Shown in pieces: positions 8,526 through 21,179 of a stretch of DNA of 64,000 bases. The stretch's first letter is position 1. Each line of letters starts with the position of its first letter. This DNA is from Omphalotus guepiniiformis (Eukaryota; Basidiomycota; Agaricomycetes; Agaricales; Omphalotaceae): NCBI GenBank assembly GCA_028554645.1, contig JAQOOI010000022.1, forward strand, positions 2,108,001-2,172,000, given 5' to 3'. Both the position numbers and the translations under genes were made by a program. The notes under the pieces were generated by a model that saw only the letters and a list, made by a program, of their open reading frames with translations, was not told where the DNA came from and made no database searches.

Positions 8526-11345
8526 ATGAAGCTAATCCCTAAGCTTATCTCTTTATCTTTGGTGTTGCTGGTTACGCTAGCCGCTGACATCGACACTGTA
8601 CGCGAACGCCGATATACAGAGATTGTCGGTAGCTCAACGGGTGCAAGTTCCATTCCAACCTGGTGAATTATGTCTAACTGTAGAGAGCCAAGTCACTGAA
8701 GCACTTCTTAGGTTGTCCACCATACGTGCGGATGGCTCGTGGCCTGATCTTGATTATACAACCGGGTGTGACGCGCAGACCGGCAGCTGGCCAGCTCAAA
8801 GACACTGGGAACGTATTCGTGAGTCAGACTCGCCTTCGCTCGGCTTACCTCGTATGAAATGTGCTTTAGAAACCTTTGCAGCAGCATGGCATGGTGGGTT
8901 CAAAAATGCACTGGAGTATGCGGGCAATACGACCCTTCGCTCTACCACTTCCCTGGCGATGTCTTACTGGTTTGACAACGATTTCACCGTACCTGCTTGC
9001 TTAGACTCTGGCGGGACGGATAGCTGTCCTTGTGGAACTCCCGGTGAGTACAAGCATCTATTTGCACTCCTGAGACTAAAATCTTCGCTCAGGATTCTGG
9101 ACAAAGAATTGGTACCGGGCCTTCGCTTTTACGTGTGACACCACCTAACGCAAGTTCACAGGTATGACCAGATCATCCTGATCCCAACTTATGTCGGCGA
9201 AGTTGGGCTTTTGTTGGGGTCTAGTCTCTCCGCAGATGAACTGAACAGCTGCGAACTCATGACCAGAAGGGCATACAACACATTTCAAACCGGCGTCAAT
9301 GGCGTGAGCAGTATCACTGGCTCCAATTTGCTCGATATAGCAAGCGTTGGAATCGATCTAGGGCTCTTAACTGCGAACACATCATTGGTAACTGATGCTT
9401 TTGACAGAGTTCATGGGGAGCTCGCGATTGAAAATGGAATCAAGGCCGATGGTATTAGGGCAGATGGAAGTTTTGGACAACATTCTGGGTTGTTATATAA
9501 TGGAAATTATGGCAAGTCTCTTTCATCTTCTTCTTTTAACCCACTTCTGAATCAAATAACAGGCAAGGACTAGTCAGTCATCGTTTCCTTTGTTTCATGA
9601 GCCGACGTAACCATCCTTCAAGTTTGAATGATATTCTGAATCTCGATATCGCCGCCGGGGGCACACAGTTTGAGGCAAATAGCTCTGCCCAAGATGCCGT
9701 GACTACCCTCCTGTCTGGAGACGCATGGATGGTCTTTCAAAATACCATTACAGGTGTATCGCATTGGGATTATGTACGTCTCAACTATCGTGATTATGGT
9801 GTAAACTTTTATAGACGGCAGTGTAGTCTGTGGTCGGGCGTGTCATAAGTCTTCCAGTAGCAGATAACCAGTGCGTTGTTATTTCTGTTTTTCTTAGAGT
9901 CCTCTAATCATCCTGATTATGTAGAGCCACTGCCAACCTGAAGATAAATCTCACCCAGATTCAGGTCCTTGGTCAGGAATGGGGCTCGACAAACGTAACC
10001 CAAGTTTTTGATGATCTTTCGGAGAGCTCAGACACTCCTAATATTGGATCATTGACCGGGAATCGCATGTTCTTTACGAATGATTATATGGTATTTAGTT
10101 TCTATATCTCGTTAGATAAGCATTGACTTCTTCTTACAGGTCCAACGAGGTGAAAACTATGTCACCACTCTCAAGATGTATTCCAAAAGAACGCAAAACA
10201 CAGAGTGCGTCAACGCCCAGAATGTAAGATTCATAACGAACACTAAGCCGTAGATAGCCACGCTAACTCGAACACAAGCCGTATGGATTTCATTTGAGCG
10301 ACGGAACAATGTATAAGTAAGTGTCACTTGATCACTTCACGTTCTCTTCAAACCTCCTCATGTACTTAGCTATATCACGGGCGACGAGTACGAAGACATC
10401 TTTGCGGCCTGGGATTGGAATCTAATCCCAGGCATCACTGTCGATTATAACAACACCTTGCTGAATTGTACTGGTGCACGAAAGACCGGTACGCAAGCTT
10501 TCGTCGGGGGAGCATCGGACGGTCAAATTGGAATAGCTGCAATGCGCTATGAAACACCAACATCAAAGGACCTGAACTGGAGGAAGACTTTCTTTTTCTT
10601 GAACGATGATGTCCAGTTCGTGATGGTCGCTAGGATAACCTCGGCCTCGTCATCTCCTGTTTATACAGTTCTCGACCAGCGCAAACATGTTGGAGACGTA
10701 TTTGTGTCAGGGGTGGCTAGTGGGAGCGGAAACTATACTTCGGCAACTAGTCTTTGGCACGGAGGGGTTGGATACATCTTTAATACCTCCGATCCGGTGA
10801 CCCTCTCAGTGGACCTGGGAGTTCACACTGGCTCGTGGCAAGCAATCGGCACATCAACTCAGCCTCCTGCCAGCGTAGATCTGTTTGCAGCCTGGCTAGC
10901 CCACGACGATCTCTCTGCTCCTATATCGTATGCGATATATCCTGCAACCTCGTCCTTATCTGAATTTGAACAGAAAGCGGCGGCATCTCAGATTCAATCC
11001 GTTCGTAACGACGGCTCCATCTCTGCTCTCTTAGACATCGGGCACGCCACTGCTATGATTGCGTTCTGGGAGACCAATGGCGGCTCAGTGACGATACCCT
11101 CTCCCACCGGCGACGCAGACGTCAAGGTACAATCCACCGGCAGTTCTCTCCTGATCTTAAACATGAACACATGGTCGGTAACACTTTCTGAACCCACTCA
11201 GATTTTAGCCAACCTCAACGTCACGGTAAGTCTTGGGTCTGGCTCAATCCCTGCAGGCTGGACGGGTACATCTAAGACGAAGACAGTCATTGTGAACCTG
11301 CCAGCCGGAGGAGTTGCAGGAAGCAGTGTCACGATGAACTTGTAG
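8526..11345 (+). CDS. Secreted polysaccharide lyase family 8 (copy A)
   Basis: PL8 enzymes (hyaluronate, chondroitin AC/ABC and xanthan lyases) cleave uronic-acid polysaccharides by beta-elimination. A signal peptide is present (MKLIPKLISLSLVLLVTLAA). The N-terminal alpha/alpha toroid follows, with the aromatic patch TKNWYDQ (about 145). The expected catalytic trio is visible: Asn in ITGSNLLD (about 201), His in FGQHSG (about 253) and Tyr nine residues later in YNGNYG (about 262). This His-x8-Tyr spacing matches the family. C-terminal beta-sandwich motifs include GNRMFFTNDYM, DEYEDIFAAWDWNLIPG, VLDQRK and VDLFAAW. There are about ten introns, one of which appears to be GC-AG (9512-9562). Substrate cannot be read from the sequence; fungal wall or litter glycans are possible. 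Confidence 0.88.
9512..9562 (+). other. Probable GC-AG intron in PL8 copy A
   Basis: Between GNYG and KD the paralogue reads straight through, but here 51 extra bases intervene. They begin GCAAGT and end AACAG, and the hexamer GGCAAG occurs at both edges (9511-9516 and 9562-9567). The 51 bases are a multiple of three with no in-frame stop, so retention would insert 17 residues next to the catalytic tyrosine. Confidence 0.7.
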
Positions 11346-11860
11346 GTGCGGAGTCTGTGAGGGCCTAGCGTTTTGTTGGAATACATATTACACGGTCAAC
11401 TTTGCAGCGCGTTGTACGTCAATTTGGATGTATTGTTATGATACCTGAACAGCTTTATACCACCTAAAAGGATACATGTTAGATATGCACTGAATTAGAA
11501 TACCTTCAGACGTGGGAAAACACGGTTTAATTACGGTTCAATCACGGCCCCTCTCTTACCGTCGAGCAGTGAGCTCAGATATTATTTTTGTGCTGTCCAA
11601 ACGTGAAGAAGATCATCAATATGATGGTATTTTCATGGCAGATTCTGATTTCTCTTATCCGCAGTATTCCTAAGGTGGAAAATCAAAACCATGAGGCGCC
11701 TCTTTTGGTGCTGTTAGCCTTGAAAAGGAGTGTTAATTCACTTAGAGCGGAGTGAAGGCGTGTTCGAAGAAGCCCAAGAAACATGATGATTGACATTTCA
11801 AACTAAAAATGCAAGCCCATTCCTCTCCTACATGCCCTCAGTGCTACTACTCTCTTCCCA
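11346..11860. other. Spacer between PL8 genes
   Basis: This 515-bp spacer holds the terminator region of copy A and the promoter of copy B. I see no coding sequence, no strong TATA box and no repeat shared with the upstream promoter. Confidence 0.5.
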
Positions 11861-14717
11861 ATGACACCCTCTATCACTACACTCTTTTGTGTTGCTGCCT
11901 GCCACTCTCTGGCTCTACTCGCCTTCTGCACTGCTGCCTCAGGTTTGAATCTTCACGATAATTCACACTCTAATCTACATCCCGGCCCCCCACTTGATCC
12001 TGCGACGGCAGAAGATATCGAAGCCCTTCATGAACGCCGTTTAGATGCCATTATGGGCTCTCTGAAGAACGTCACGAGTATTGGTGTCTGGTACGTGTTC
12101 TTCTCATGCTTTGAAGTCATGGTTCTCATCACTTTCGTGGTCAGGATTTCATCCTTCGGTCCAAACGGCCAATGGCCAGATGTTGATTATACTACTGGGT
12201 GTGCCGCCCAACGCGCCAATTGGCCCGCTGAGATCCACTGGGCGCGTCTCGGTACGCGTATTTCTCGTGATTATTGGTTTGCAAGGATTAACGTTTATTT
12301 ACTTTCAGCGATCATGGCAGGCGCCTGGCACGGAGCACTTCCTGGTGCCATCCAATATGCCCAAAATTCAATGTTGGCGGACAAGATTTCATTAGGCATG
12401 GATTGGTGGTTCGCCCGGGATTTCACAAATCCTGCTTGCCTGGATTCTGGTGGAACATCAAGTTGTCCCTGCAATTCAAGTGATCTAACGATGTGGAATA
12501 CCAACTGGTTCAGTAACGTGAGTATAGCAATACCTAGAGACTTAGTGTGGCGATCCCTGAAGGATTTGAAAAAGATAATCGGCACTCCCGAGTTGGTCGG
12601 TCAGACGTGTCTTTTCATGAATGCTACACTATCTGCAGCACAGTTCCGTAGTTGCACGCATATGACGGCTCGAGCATATAGTTCATTCTATCGCCAGGTC
12701 AACGGGCTGGGTACACTCACTGGAGCGAATACTCTGGACGTCGCCAAAATCGGTATCGACAACGGCCTCCTCACTCGTAATGCAACTCTTATTGCGGATG
12801 CTTTCAGCAGGATACATGCTGAAGTTACTGTCAAAGACAGCATCAGAGCTGATGGAGTCAGAGCGGACGGTAGCTTTAGGTTCGTGAGACATTGAATTAA
12901 GTCCTTTTCACAGCTGATTCTCGGCTCTTTTTACTAGCCAGCACTCGGGCATTCTATACAACGGAAACTACGGCAAGGACTAGTGGGTCAAATTTCGCTT
13001 GCTATATCCTGGTTTTAATCTATGATGGTATAGCACCAATGACGCTGTCGATGTGGAAGTCGAAGCAGCGGGAACGCAATTCACAGCGAACCAAACTTCA
13101 AGGAGTGCCATGGAAGTTCTTTTCTCAGGCGATGCTTGGATGATTTATCAAAACGTTCTTACCGGAGTTCTGCATTGGGACTTTGTGAGTATATGCGCAA
13201 TGGAAAAAGGCTTTTCTGATGTGTTTGGTAGTCCGTCCTCGGCCGTTTTATAAGTTTTCCTGTTGCTGATGACCAGTGTGTATTCTGGTCCATGTTTGGA
13301 ACCTTGGCCACTCAACTTAACTCATCAGGGCGACAGCAAGCATTAATCTCAATTTGACTGAGATAGGAATACTAGGGCAGGACTGGTCCTCAAGTGACAT
13401 ATCACAGTTTTCTCAGAGCCTTTCAACAAACGGTTCTAGTGCGAACGCAGGCCAACTTGAAGGCAATCGGATGTTCTTCACGAACGATTACATGGTACGA
13501 TATTCATTTGTTTCATTATCTTTTATGACATTCAGTAATGCTCTACAGGTTCATAGAGGCAGTGATTATGTGACCACCGTGAAGATGTTTTCAACAAGAA
13601 CCAAAAACACAGAGTGCACAAATTCGCAGAATGTGAGTCTGTAATTCCGAGCATAGATTTAGTATTCTACTAATTATTTCTTTATCTGAAGCCCTTTGGT
13701 TTTCATCTTTCGGACGGCACTGTATACAACTACCTCCATGGGAACGAGTATGAGGATATTTCGGCGGCATGGGATTGGAACCTCATACCCGGAACCACTG
13801 TCGACTACGGAGCTACTCCCTTGGACTGCGCACACACTGGTTTCAATGGCATGCACGCGTTCGTTGGTGGGGTCTCTGACGGAGCTTCCGGCATTGCGGT
13901 TATGCAGTACACAAATCCGCTCTCCCAGTCCCTTTCCTGGCAGAAAGCTTGGTTCATGCTCGAAGGAGATGTACAACATGTGATGATTTCGGGGATAATG
14001 TCTTCCACCACTGCTCCAGTCTTCAGCGTACTCGACCAGAAGCGACACAACGGAGAGATATTTGTTGACGGCGAGCGACTAGATCTCTATGGCAGTCCAG
14101 CAACCAAATTGGCAGGCTCGAAGAACATGTTCCATGACGGTGTTGGGTATGCAATCGAATCGAACGATACTGTCCTGACCTTACAAGTCGGTCCAAAAAC
14201 AGGTGATTGGTCGGCTATTGGTATCTCTACACAACCACCTCCCACCGTTGACCTCTTCGCTGCCTGGATTGAGCATACATCTTTTACTCCCGCATCTTAT
14301 ACAGTGTTTCCCGGCACTAATTTGAGTTCATTCACTCAAAAAAGCCAGGCTTTGCGGGTAGAAACAGTCCAAAACGACGCCAACGTCTCTGCCATCTTTG
14401 ACGAGGATCATAACACGGCTATGGTGGTATTCTGGCAGCCAAGTGGAGGTTCGGCATGCTTCAGCACTCCTAATACTTGGTTTGAGGCAGTGACTATTAC
14501 CGCGAATGCTGGTGTTGTAGTGATCTACAATGTCCAGACTGGCAACGCCACCGTCTCTGATCCGTCACAATCTGTCGACTCACTCACGTTGACCCTGGCC
14601 TTTCATTCAAATGGTGAGACGATGCAAGAGGCGGCAAAATACGATCTTCCAACTGGAGGGCTGGCAGGTAGCAGCATCTCACAAACTATCAACCACACTG
14701 CACTAAAGGCAGCGTAA
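11861..14717 (+). CDS. Secreted polysaccharide lyase family 8 (copy B)
   Basis: This is a tandem paralogue of the preceding gene in the same orientation. The N-terminus has a hydrophobic signal peptide (SLALLAFCTAASG) and a longer linker rich in His/Pro. The aromatic patch is NTNWFSN followed by IIGTPE, close to the NWW..EIGTP pattern of bacterial hyaluronate lyases. Expected catalytic residues are Asn in LTGANTLD (about 234), His in SQHSG (about 286) and Tyr in YNGNYG (about 295). The C-terminal beta domain has NRMFFTNDYM, GNEYEDISAAWDWNLIPG, VLDQKRHNGEIF and VDLFAAWIEH. Intron positions differ from copy A: B has one at SF^SQHSG and lacks those at NYG^KD and MYN^YI. All reading frames are intact, so both copies look functional. 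Confidence 0.88.
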
Positions 14718-15039
14718 GTAACAAAAATTCTCTCATGCCTGGCCGTAGCTTAACTCCCTCTAGCAGCTCAGCGCGGAGGCGGCGGACTTACGTCGAAATG
14801 CATCCAGTGGCTAGAATGCTATCACTCATAGACAGACATCATCTATATGTTCGGTAAATGTGCACAGTTGCTTTGTAGGGAACACTTGCTAGATTTTGCA
14901 TCATATCAAGAACAACGAACACACTCGCGTACAGCTCATGTCTCTTGTACTTAATTACTATAACGACATTCGACCGTACATCGTAACAATACGTAGAGTG
15001 GTGGCAGGTAGTACATAGATGTTACAAACTAGATATACA
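14718..15039. other. Convergent intergenic region PL8 copy B / ORC1
   Basis: This 322-bp region separates two convergent stop codons and should contain both 3' UTRs. Nothing else is recognisable. Confidence 0.5.
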
Positions 15040-17874
15040 TCACTCAACAAACCCTAGAGCCTTCTTCCATGAGTCACCAAATTCACTCAGAACACGTTCG
15101 ACTTCGCCCTGCTCTAGGTTCAGAACTACTTTTCGCTCTCCTTCTGCCTTCCTCATGGCATTGGCATCATCTTCTATCAGAATCGCGCGCGAAGCAACCA
15201 GCGACTCTAACACCATCGACAGCTCGTGTGGAGTAGGTTTGCGCTTAGGGCCATCATCCGGTACTAGGATATTCATGTACACAAGATGTTGATATTGGAC
15301 CTGGTTAACTCTGTCAGAGGAACACGCCGTGGTACCCGAGCGCAAGACGCACTTCGTTTAACTTGATCTCTTCCACACCTTCCCGTTTCATGCACTTAAT
15401 GAGCGAAACTAACATCATTCGTTCGTGAAGGCTGCATTCCTTTATATAAGCCACGGTCGGGCTGTTTTGCATATCTTTCATGACGTCTTGAATATCTTTG
15501 ATGCGTGCAGCTTTTCCACTATAGCGAGCCATCTCGACTGCACGTCTGCTGAATTTGGTCTCTCGTGTAACTGGAAGAAATTAATGGTCGTACCTGCAGA
15601 TGTCCAAAATACGGCGAGCGTCACCACTAATACCGGCTATTCTGGAGGCAGCAAGTCTAATACCATCAGACGTGACCACATCTATCACCTTGTCCAGACT
15701 TAAGCTGTTTGACGCAGTCATCAGTCTTGCTTTGACAATCTCCTCCAGTTGTTTTGAAGTGTAGGGATGAAAGTTGATGCGATCCATGCCTGAACATCTG
15801 TTGTTATTCCTGGGTGTTCACGAAGCTTTGAATGCTCACCCAATCGGCTTCTGACACGCCCGCTCATAGCACGCTCAGGAAGATCGTGTGTATTGGCTAC
15901 TGCAATGACCACCAGTTTGCTATTCACAAGGGTAGGCCAGTTGAAAAAGTTGTACACGATATCCTGCTTAGATGTGACCACCTGATCCAGTTCGTCCATA
16001 AGTACGACACTAGATGTACGTTCAAAACTATTTGGTATGCTCTCAAAATAAACGACTTACCAAGCATGTCCGCTAGGTCCTCGAGCTCTTCCTCCCCCGC
16101 CACTAAAATGCCGTGTCAGGGACTTCAAACTTTCTTTGGCGCTCATCTTGAGATGTCCCTCCTTCGAGACATCGTGACCCGAGATTGCCTCCCATAGGAG
16201 AGTATAAGCCGCGGATGGTTCTGGTAGCCTGAGGCCATTGATTTCACAATAGGTGAACGGATTAATCTCCTATCGTTTACAAAAAGGGTCAACACTTGTT
16301 GTTTGTTAACAAATTGAAAGAGATTCGCACGTTGTTCTCAGCCATACGTTTTAGTTCTCGAACTACAGCGTGTACTGTTGCTGTCTTGCCAGTTCCGGGA
16401 ACACCAGAAATATCTGCACACAGCCAAGACTGAGTGCGTACGCGTGGAGAGAGTATTGCGAGCTACTCACAGACACAACCACCACTACCATCCTCCAACA
16501 AATCGCCCACACTTCTGAAAATGTGCTCGTATTCGTCGTTTCTGCATGGTAAAGTAACAGGCCTGCTTCCGACGTGAAGTACATGCATGGCACGAAGCCA
16601 AGGATCATCGGGAAGATTGTGAAGGGCATCATCGACGGCCTTGTACGTGTCCTGCATCCTTACAGAAAATGCATTTTTCCTCTTTGAAGGTGACACGGGG
16701 ATCACTAGTCGACGAGTAGAGATAGCTGCCTTGGAATGAGGCGTTGGGTGTGCAATTGCCTGCTGACGAGCCTTGCGAGGCGTACTGAATGTGGAATGCT
16801 TGCGTTTACGGTTCTTGTAGTGAGCTTTGAAATCCGATTTCCCGTCTTCGCCAGAGTCGTCATCTCCAGACTGCGACCCTTCATCTTCAAAATCACTATT
16901 CTCATCTCCAGAACCTTCATGTTCGTCCGGTTGGAAAGAATCAGAGTTCGACCCTTCGCTTTCCACGGAGGATGCTTTTCCCTCTGTATCCGCTTCCACA
17001 TTCCACGCTGTTGCATCACCCCATGCGTCATCAGACATGCTCATTCTGGCGTTTAGAGCTCTCTTGCGCAGTCGCTCCCAATCGAATCTATAGAAGAGAC
17101 CTCGGCGAGAATCCACAGCAAGTAGACACTGAAACTCTTGAGAAGGGGAAGCATCCATTAAGTTTGACTCTTCTTCAACGACGTACTTCGAACGTTTCTT
17201 GGAAGGAGATACGGGTCCAGCATGAGACGTGCCTTTTTTGACCGTACAGTGCGAAATGATTGAGCTGGGAAAGAGAATGGTGCTATTGGACAGAGAGTAG
17301 TAAATTTCGTCCTTATAGAGCAAGCGTTAGCTGAAGAAGGATTCATCAAGACTATCAATACCTCGCGATGCTCTCTTTTTGCACGGATTGACGCCAGTTC
17401 ACTGGGCCTATCGAACCAATGAACACGAACACGCGTCTTCTCGGTATCCTCTGGCCCTTCGAGGTCAGTTTCCCACATATCCACAATAACAGCAATACTC
17501 GGCTTCTTGCTACTAGACATGACAAGAACCGTGTCTCCTACCCTATAGTCGGTGAATTCAGAGGCATCCGCCTTTTGTTTGCCCTTTGACTTGGACAGTT
17601 TACTGGCTGGTAGTTTGCGCACTCGAAGCACGTCGTAAAAGCGAGTCTGAAGGCCATCCTTCTCTTCTTCCTCCATCTCATCCCATTCAGCTAAGTCGTC
17701 TGAGAGTAAGTCGATCCCCGGGATTATAGAGCGAGAATGAAGAGGTTCTGTATGGCCCCAGGAGTACCTCGAAGCATCAGCATGTCTTGATCCTTTACTA
17801 GGAGAGACTACGATGGGTTGAAATCGCGTCGAGCGACGAGTAGGAGTCTTTGGAACTATGGTTGTGCCAGGCAT
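15040..17874 (-). CDS. ORC1: Origin recognition complex subunit 1
   Basis: Orc1 is the ATP-binding subunit of the origin recognition complex. The order of domains is diagnostic. A basic N-terminus ([18 protein letters not shown]) leads into a BAH domain ([40 protein letters not shown]). An acidic Ser/Glu/Asp-rich linker with a Lys/Arg patch follows, then the AAA+ module. Its Walker A motif is [17 protein letters not shown] (about 16360-16420) and its Walker B motif [11 protein letters not shown], followed by sensor segments ([23 protein letters not shown]) and [13 protein letters not shown]. The C-terminus is a winged helix ([24 protein letters not shown]). The start at 17874 is the first methionine preceding conserved basic sequence; longer in-frame sequence upstream is not conserved-looking. 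Confidence 0.93.
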
Positions 17875-18033
17875 CTTTGAGCTGGCTGACTTCTGAGCAA
17901 AGTCGCGAGATACGATGTCACATAAAATGTGACCGACGCGACAGATGTATATCACATGACTTGCAGCATATATCAAGGTCACCGTAATGTGGATTTTGAA
18001 AGTAAACGAATACATATACTAAGCTACAACAAA

Positions 18034-18993
18034 TCAGAACACCTGAGGCTCATAGTCCGGCTGAGGCTGGAACGCTGGCTCCGCAGGAGCGTAGGCCTCT
18101 TCTGCCACTGGAGGGGCGACAGGTATAGCAGGCTCACGTTGTTCAGAAGAGGGCTCAGAGACGATTTTGTCGATAGGGGGTTCAACGATCTGGACAGAGT
18201 CGGGGAGGGGTTTGCGAGGACCGACCTGGCCTTCAGGATCCCAGCCCTTCATGCTGTGAGTGAATGTAAGTTATAGGCAAGTAGCAACAACAAGGGAAAA
18301 AAAACGGCGAACATTTTAACTTTGATTCCAAGCACACCCTGCTTGAGCAGGACATGCCGTACAGCGAAATCGACAAAGTCACGAGCAGGTTGACCAGAGT
18401 GAATCATGAAACCATCAGTGAATTTCATGGACTTGGCACGGGCAGCACGAAGCTTGCCAGACACAACAACTTCACAACCCTTAGCCCCTGACTCCATGAC
18501 GAAACGAAGCACACCATAGCAAGCACTGTAGAGTATGTCATATATATATATATATACTTATACCTGCATTCGTGAGCGACGTACCGACGGACGGCAAGGC
18601 CACCGAGCAACTTGTATCTCAAGCTCTCGCACTGAGCGACAGCAGAAAGACCACGGTATTGAACCTTCTCAGCATAGAGCTCAAGGGAGTTCTCCGGGAA
18701 CTTGAAACGCTTCTGGACGAGAGCAGTGAGCTCACGGATGCGGCGGCCCTTTTCTCCAAGGACCTCCTGGGTGTGCGTAGCACGTATAATGATCTAATTC
18801 ATTGGATTGCATCAGAGGGAGACCTCTGCATGAATGCGACAGGGACACGTACCTCAGTACGAGCATGAGTGACTCGGACATCACAGCCAGAGTACCCTTC
18901 CTCAGCGAGCTCACGGGTGAAGAATTCATTCAATTCAGCGCGGAAAACACCATCCGCTACAAACTTTCTCTTTTTGCTGATCTGGGCGGCCAT
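18034..18993 (-). CDS. RPS3: 40S ribosomal protein uS3
   Basis: uS3 lines the mRNA entry channel of the small ribosomal subunit. The N-terminus is [21 protein letters not shown]. The type-2 KH domain follows ([24 protein letters not shown]), then [40 protein letters not shown] and [35 protein letters not shown], all highly conserved. A Pro/Glu-rich tail (residues after about 225) is longer than in yeast, as in many basidiomycetes. Introns lie near 18250-18310, 18526-18585 (which contains a TA microsatellite) and 18785-18850. The gene is immediately downstream of a Stm1-like gene on the same strand. Confidence 0.95.
18541..18556. repeat. TA dinucleotide microsatellite in RPS3 intron
   Basis: Eight TA units in an RPS3 intron, next to further AT-rich sequence. 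Such runs are length-variable. Confidence 0.8.
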
Positions 18994-19949
18994 TTTGGGT
19001 GAGGAATCGGTAGCTCTTGAAGCTTAAATGCGTGCAGGTAGCAGACGAACAACAATGATACAGAAACCAAGTCAGAACACAGAAAAATGCGACTTTTTAG
19101 AAGTAAATACCTTTGAGTCTTGCGAACGAAATCGATGCGGAGGGCACAAATTAGTGTGACCAGTCACGCTCTATCACTGTGGCTTGTTAGCTAGACAGTA
19201 CCTCGGTAAATGCCGGATCCGTGATATAAACAAATTTTTGCATCGGCTTTTGCTCTCACTTCAACCTGTATCGGTGAGTATCCTCTCTCTTAACCTTATT
19301 TCTTTTCTTTTTTTCTTTTTTATTTCGAACTTCAATGACGAGTGTTGTACATTCAACCATTGGCACCTCTTAGTAGACTTAATCCTCCGAGCTTTCGAGC
19401 TTGACTGGCTTACTGACATGAATGACTTGCTGAGATGTTTATTTTCCTTTTGACTATTTCCTGTTCCATATTCCTTGTCACTAACTTTCCTTTCTCCTCC
19501 TGTAGGGTATCCATCAGTCTTTCTGACTCTGCGACTGTAATAGAATCATTTTTGTTCTCGCGTTTATACATATTCTCTTCTCCTAGCTACAGAATGTGGC
19601 ACGTACATGGTATAGATCTGTATATCTTTCGTACAGTAAGTATAATGCCATAGATTTCGCATCAAATCAAATCAAATCATAAGAAAAGGAGAAACATGAC
19701 ACATGATAAGAAACAGAGTTTCGCGCTCTTCAAAAAGTACGTGAATGAGGCTGGAGATTATGACGAAGATGTACAGAGCTTATGCACAGTGATGACAGAC
19801 CAGAGAGAGGAAAGAGACACAAACATGAGAGAAACAAACCGCGTGGCAAAACAGAACAGATGAAGTTACGGGTTATATCTTTTGTCTTTTATTGCTTCTT
19901 GGCTCTTTTGTAGAGCACCAGAGATGGCAGCCGAAGCACGACCAACCAG
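18994..19949. other. Intergenic region upstream of RPS3
   Basis: About 950 bp should contain the RPS3 promoter (minus strand) and the 3' UTR of the Stm1-like gene. It has a long T/C-rich plus-strand stretch near 19290-19325 (purine-rich on the transcribed strand) and a short AAATC tandem repeat near 19661-19678. No supported gene is seen. Confidence 0.45.
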
Positions 19950-21179
19950 TCAAGAGAGGGAGGGGAAAGCGGTCTCGTCATCGACGTTGAGAGCGGTTGG
20001 AGCACGACCATTACCATCCTGTCGTCCCCCACGGTTTCCACCTCGGCCACCGCGTCCGCCTCGACCTCTGCTTCCATCACCACGACCACGACCACCACGA
20101 GTGTTCGGTCGTTCGAAGCGGGGTTCGATTTCAATGAAGACCTTCTCTTCCTTCTTGGTACGCGCTTTGGGCGCTGCCTTATTCTGAAATCACAGCTGTG
20201 AGTGGAAATAATTGCTGGCGTAAAACAGAACAGACATACCTTTCCAACAAAGTAGGCATCTTCTTCGCCCTTTTGCAGAGGGACCACGTCCTTCCAAATA
20301 TCTGCATTGGCCCCTTCGTTGGCCCTACGCACCTCAAGTTTGGGCACGGCTAAACCCTCCTTCTCCTTCTGTTGAGCAAGATACTGTTCGAGGGTCAATG
20401 TGTTATCCTCTTCCTCCTCTCTACGAGGGCGACCTTCAGGCTTATCCTCGGTGGGGGCAGGTGCATCAGTAGTTTCAGGGGCAGATATGGCCCACGCATC
20501 AGCACCTCCCGACTCAATACCCCATTCGGCAGCGCCGGTGGCGGGGGAGGTAGCTTCAGCGGCAGCATCTACAGTGGCAGCAGTCTCGGCCTGAAGCTCT
20601 GTGTTGCCATCGTCACCGCCCCAGCCCTGGTGAACCTTTTTGCCCGAGTCACTGAGACACAAGTGTCAGTGTGGAATCTCTTTATTATTATGAAAAGGAT
20701 GCCGCGTACGTCTTGCCTGTCGCAGAATGTCTGTCAAAGGGACGACGTCCACCTCGTTGAGCACCTCGTCCACCTCGTCCTCGACCGCGACCACCATCAA
20801 CTGAAAAGACGACACAAGACGTCAGAGAAAGATGATCGATGGATGAAGACCGATACTTACACTTCTTGGGAGCGGATTCTGCATCCTCGATGCCATTCTG
20901 GTTGGTGTTACTATCACCTCTCAAAGTAGAGGTCTTTGCAGCACCACCACCACGCTGGTAGTACTTACCCCCACGCGAAGCAGGGCCTTTGCTAGCCTTC
21001 TGGTTGTCCCGTGCTGGTACCGGGGCAGGGGGTGCGGGTGCAGCAGGTGCAGCAGGCGCAGAAGGGACCGAATCGTCTACGCCTATGAAAGAGATCAGGA
21101 CGAGAAAGAGACGAAGTAAAGAAAGAGGGAAAATACCATCACCGAGGAGAGCAAATGGGTTTTTGGAGGCCACCGACAT
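19950..21179 (-). CDS. Stm1/SERBP1-like ribosome-associated RNA-binding protein
   Basis: The N-terminus MSVASKNPFALLGD is typical of the Stm1/SERBP1 (HABP4/PAI-RBP1) family, which binds 80S ribosomes and stabilises or silences them. The spliced protein has an Ala/Pro-rich linker, RGG-type boxes (GGRGRGRGGRGAQRGGRRPFDR), an acidic Ala/Glu-rich centre, and the conserved segment NTLTLEQYLAQQKEKE with LPKL-like VPKLEVRRANEG. A second RGG-rich tail (RGGRGRGDGSRGRGGRGGRGG) ends DDETAFPSLS. I placed the stop at 19950 after joining the last exon, which begins NKAAPKARTKKEEKVF. The family is clear. It sits head-to-tail upstream of RPS3, which fits a ribosome role but proves nothing. Confidence 0.85.
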
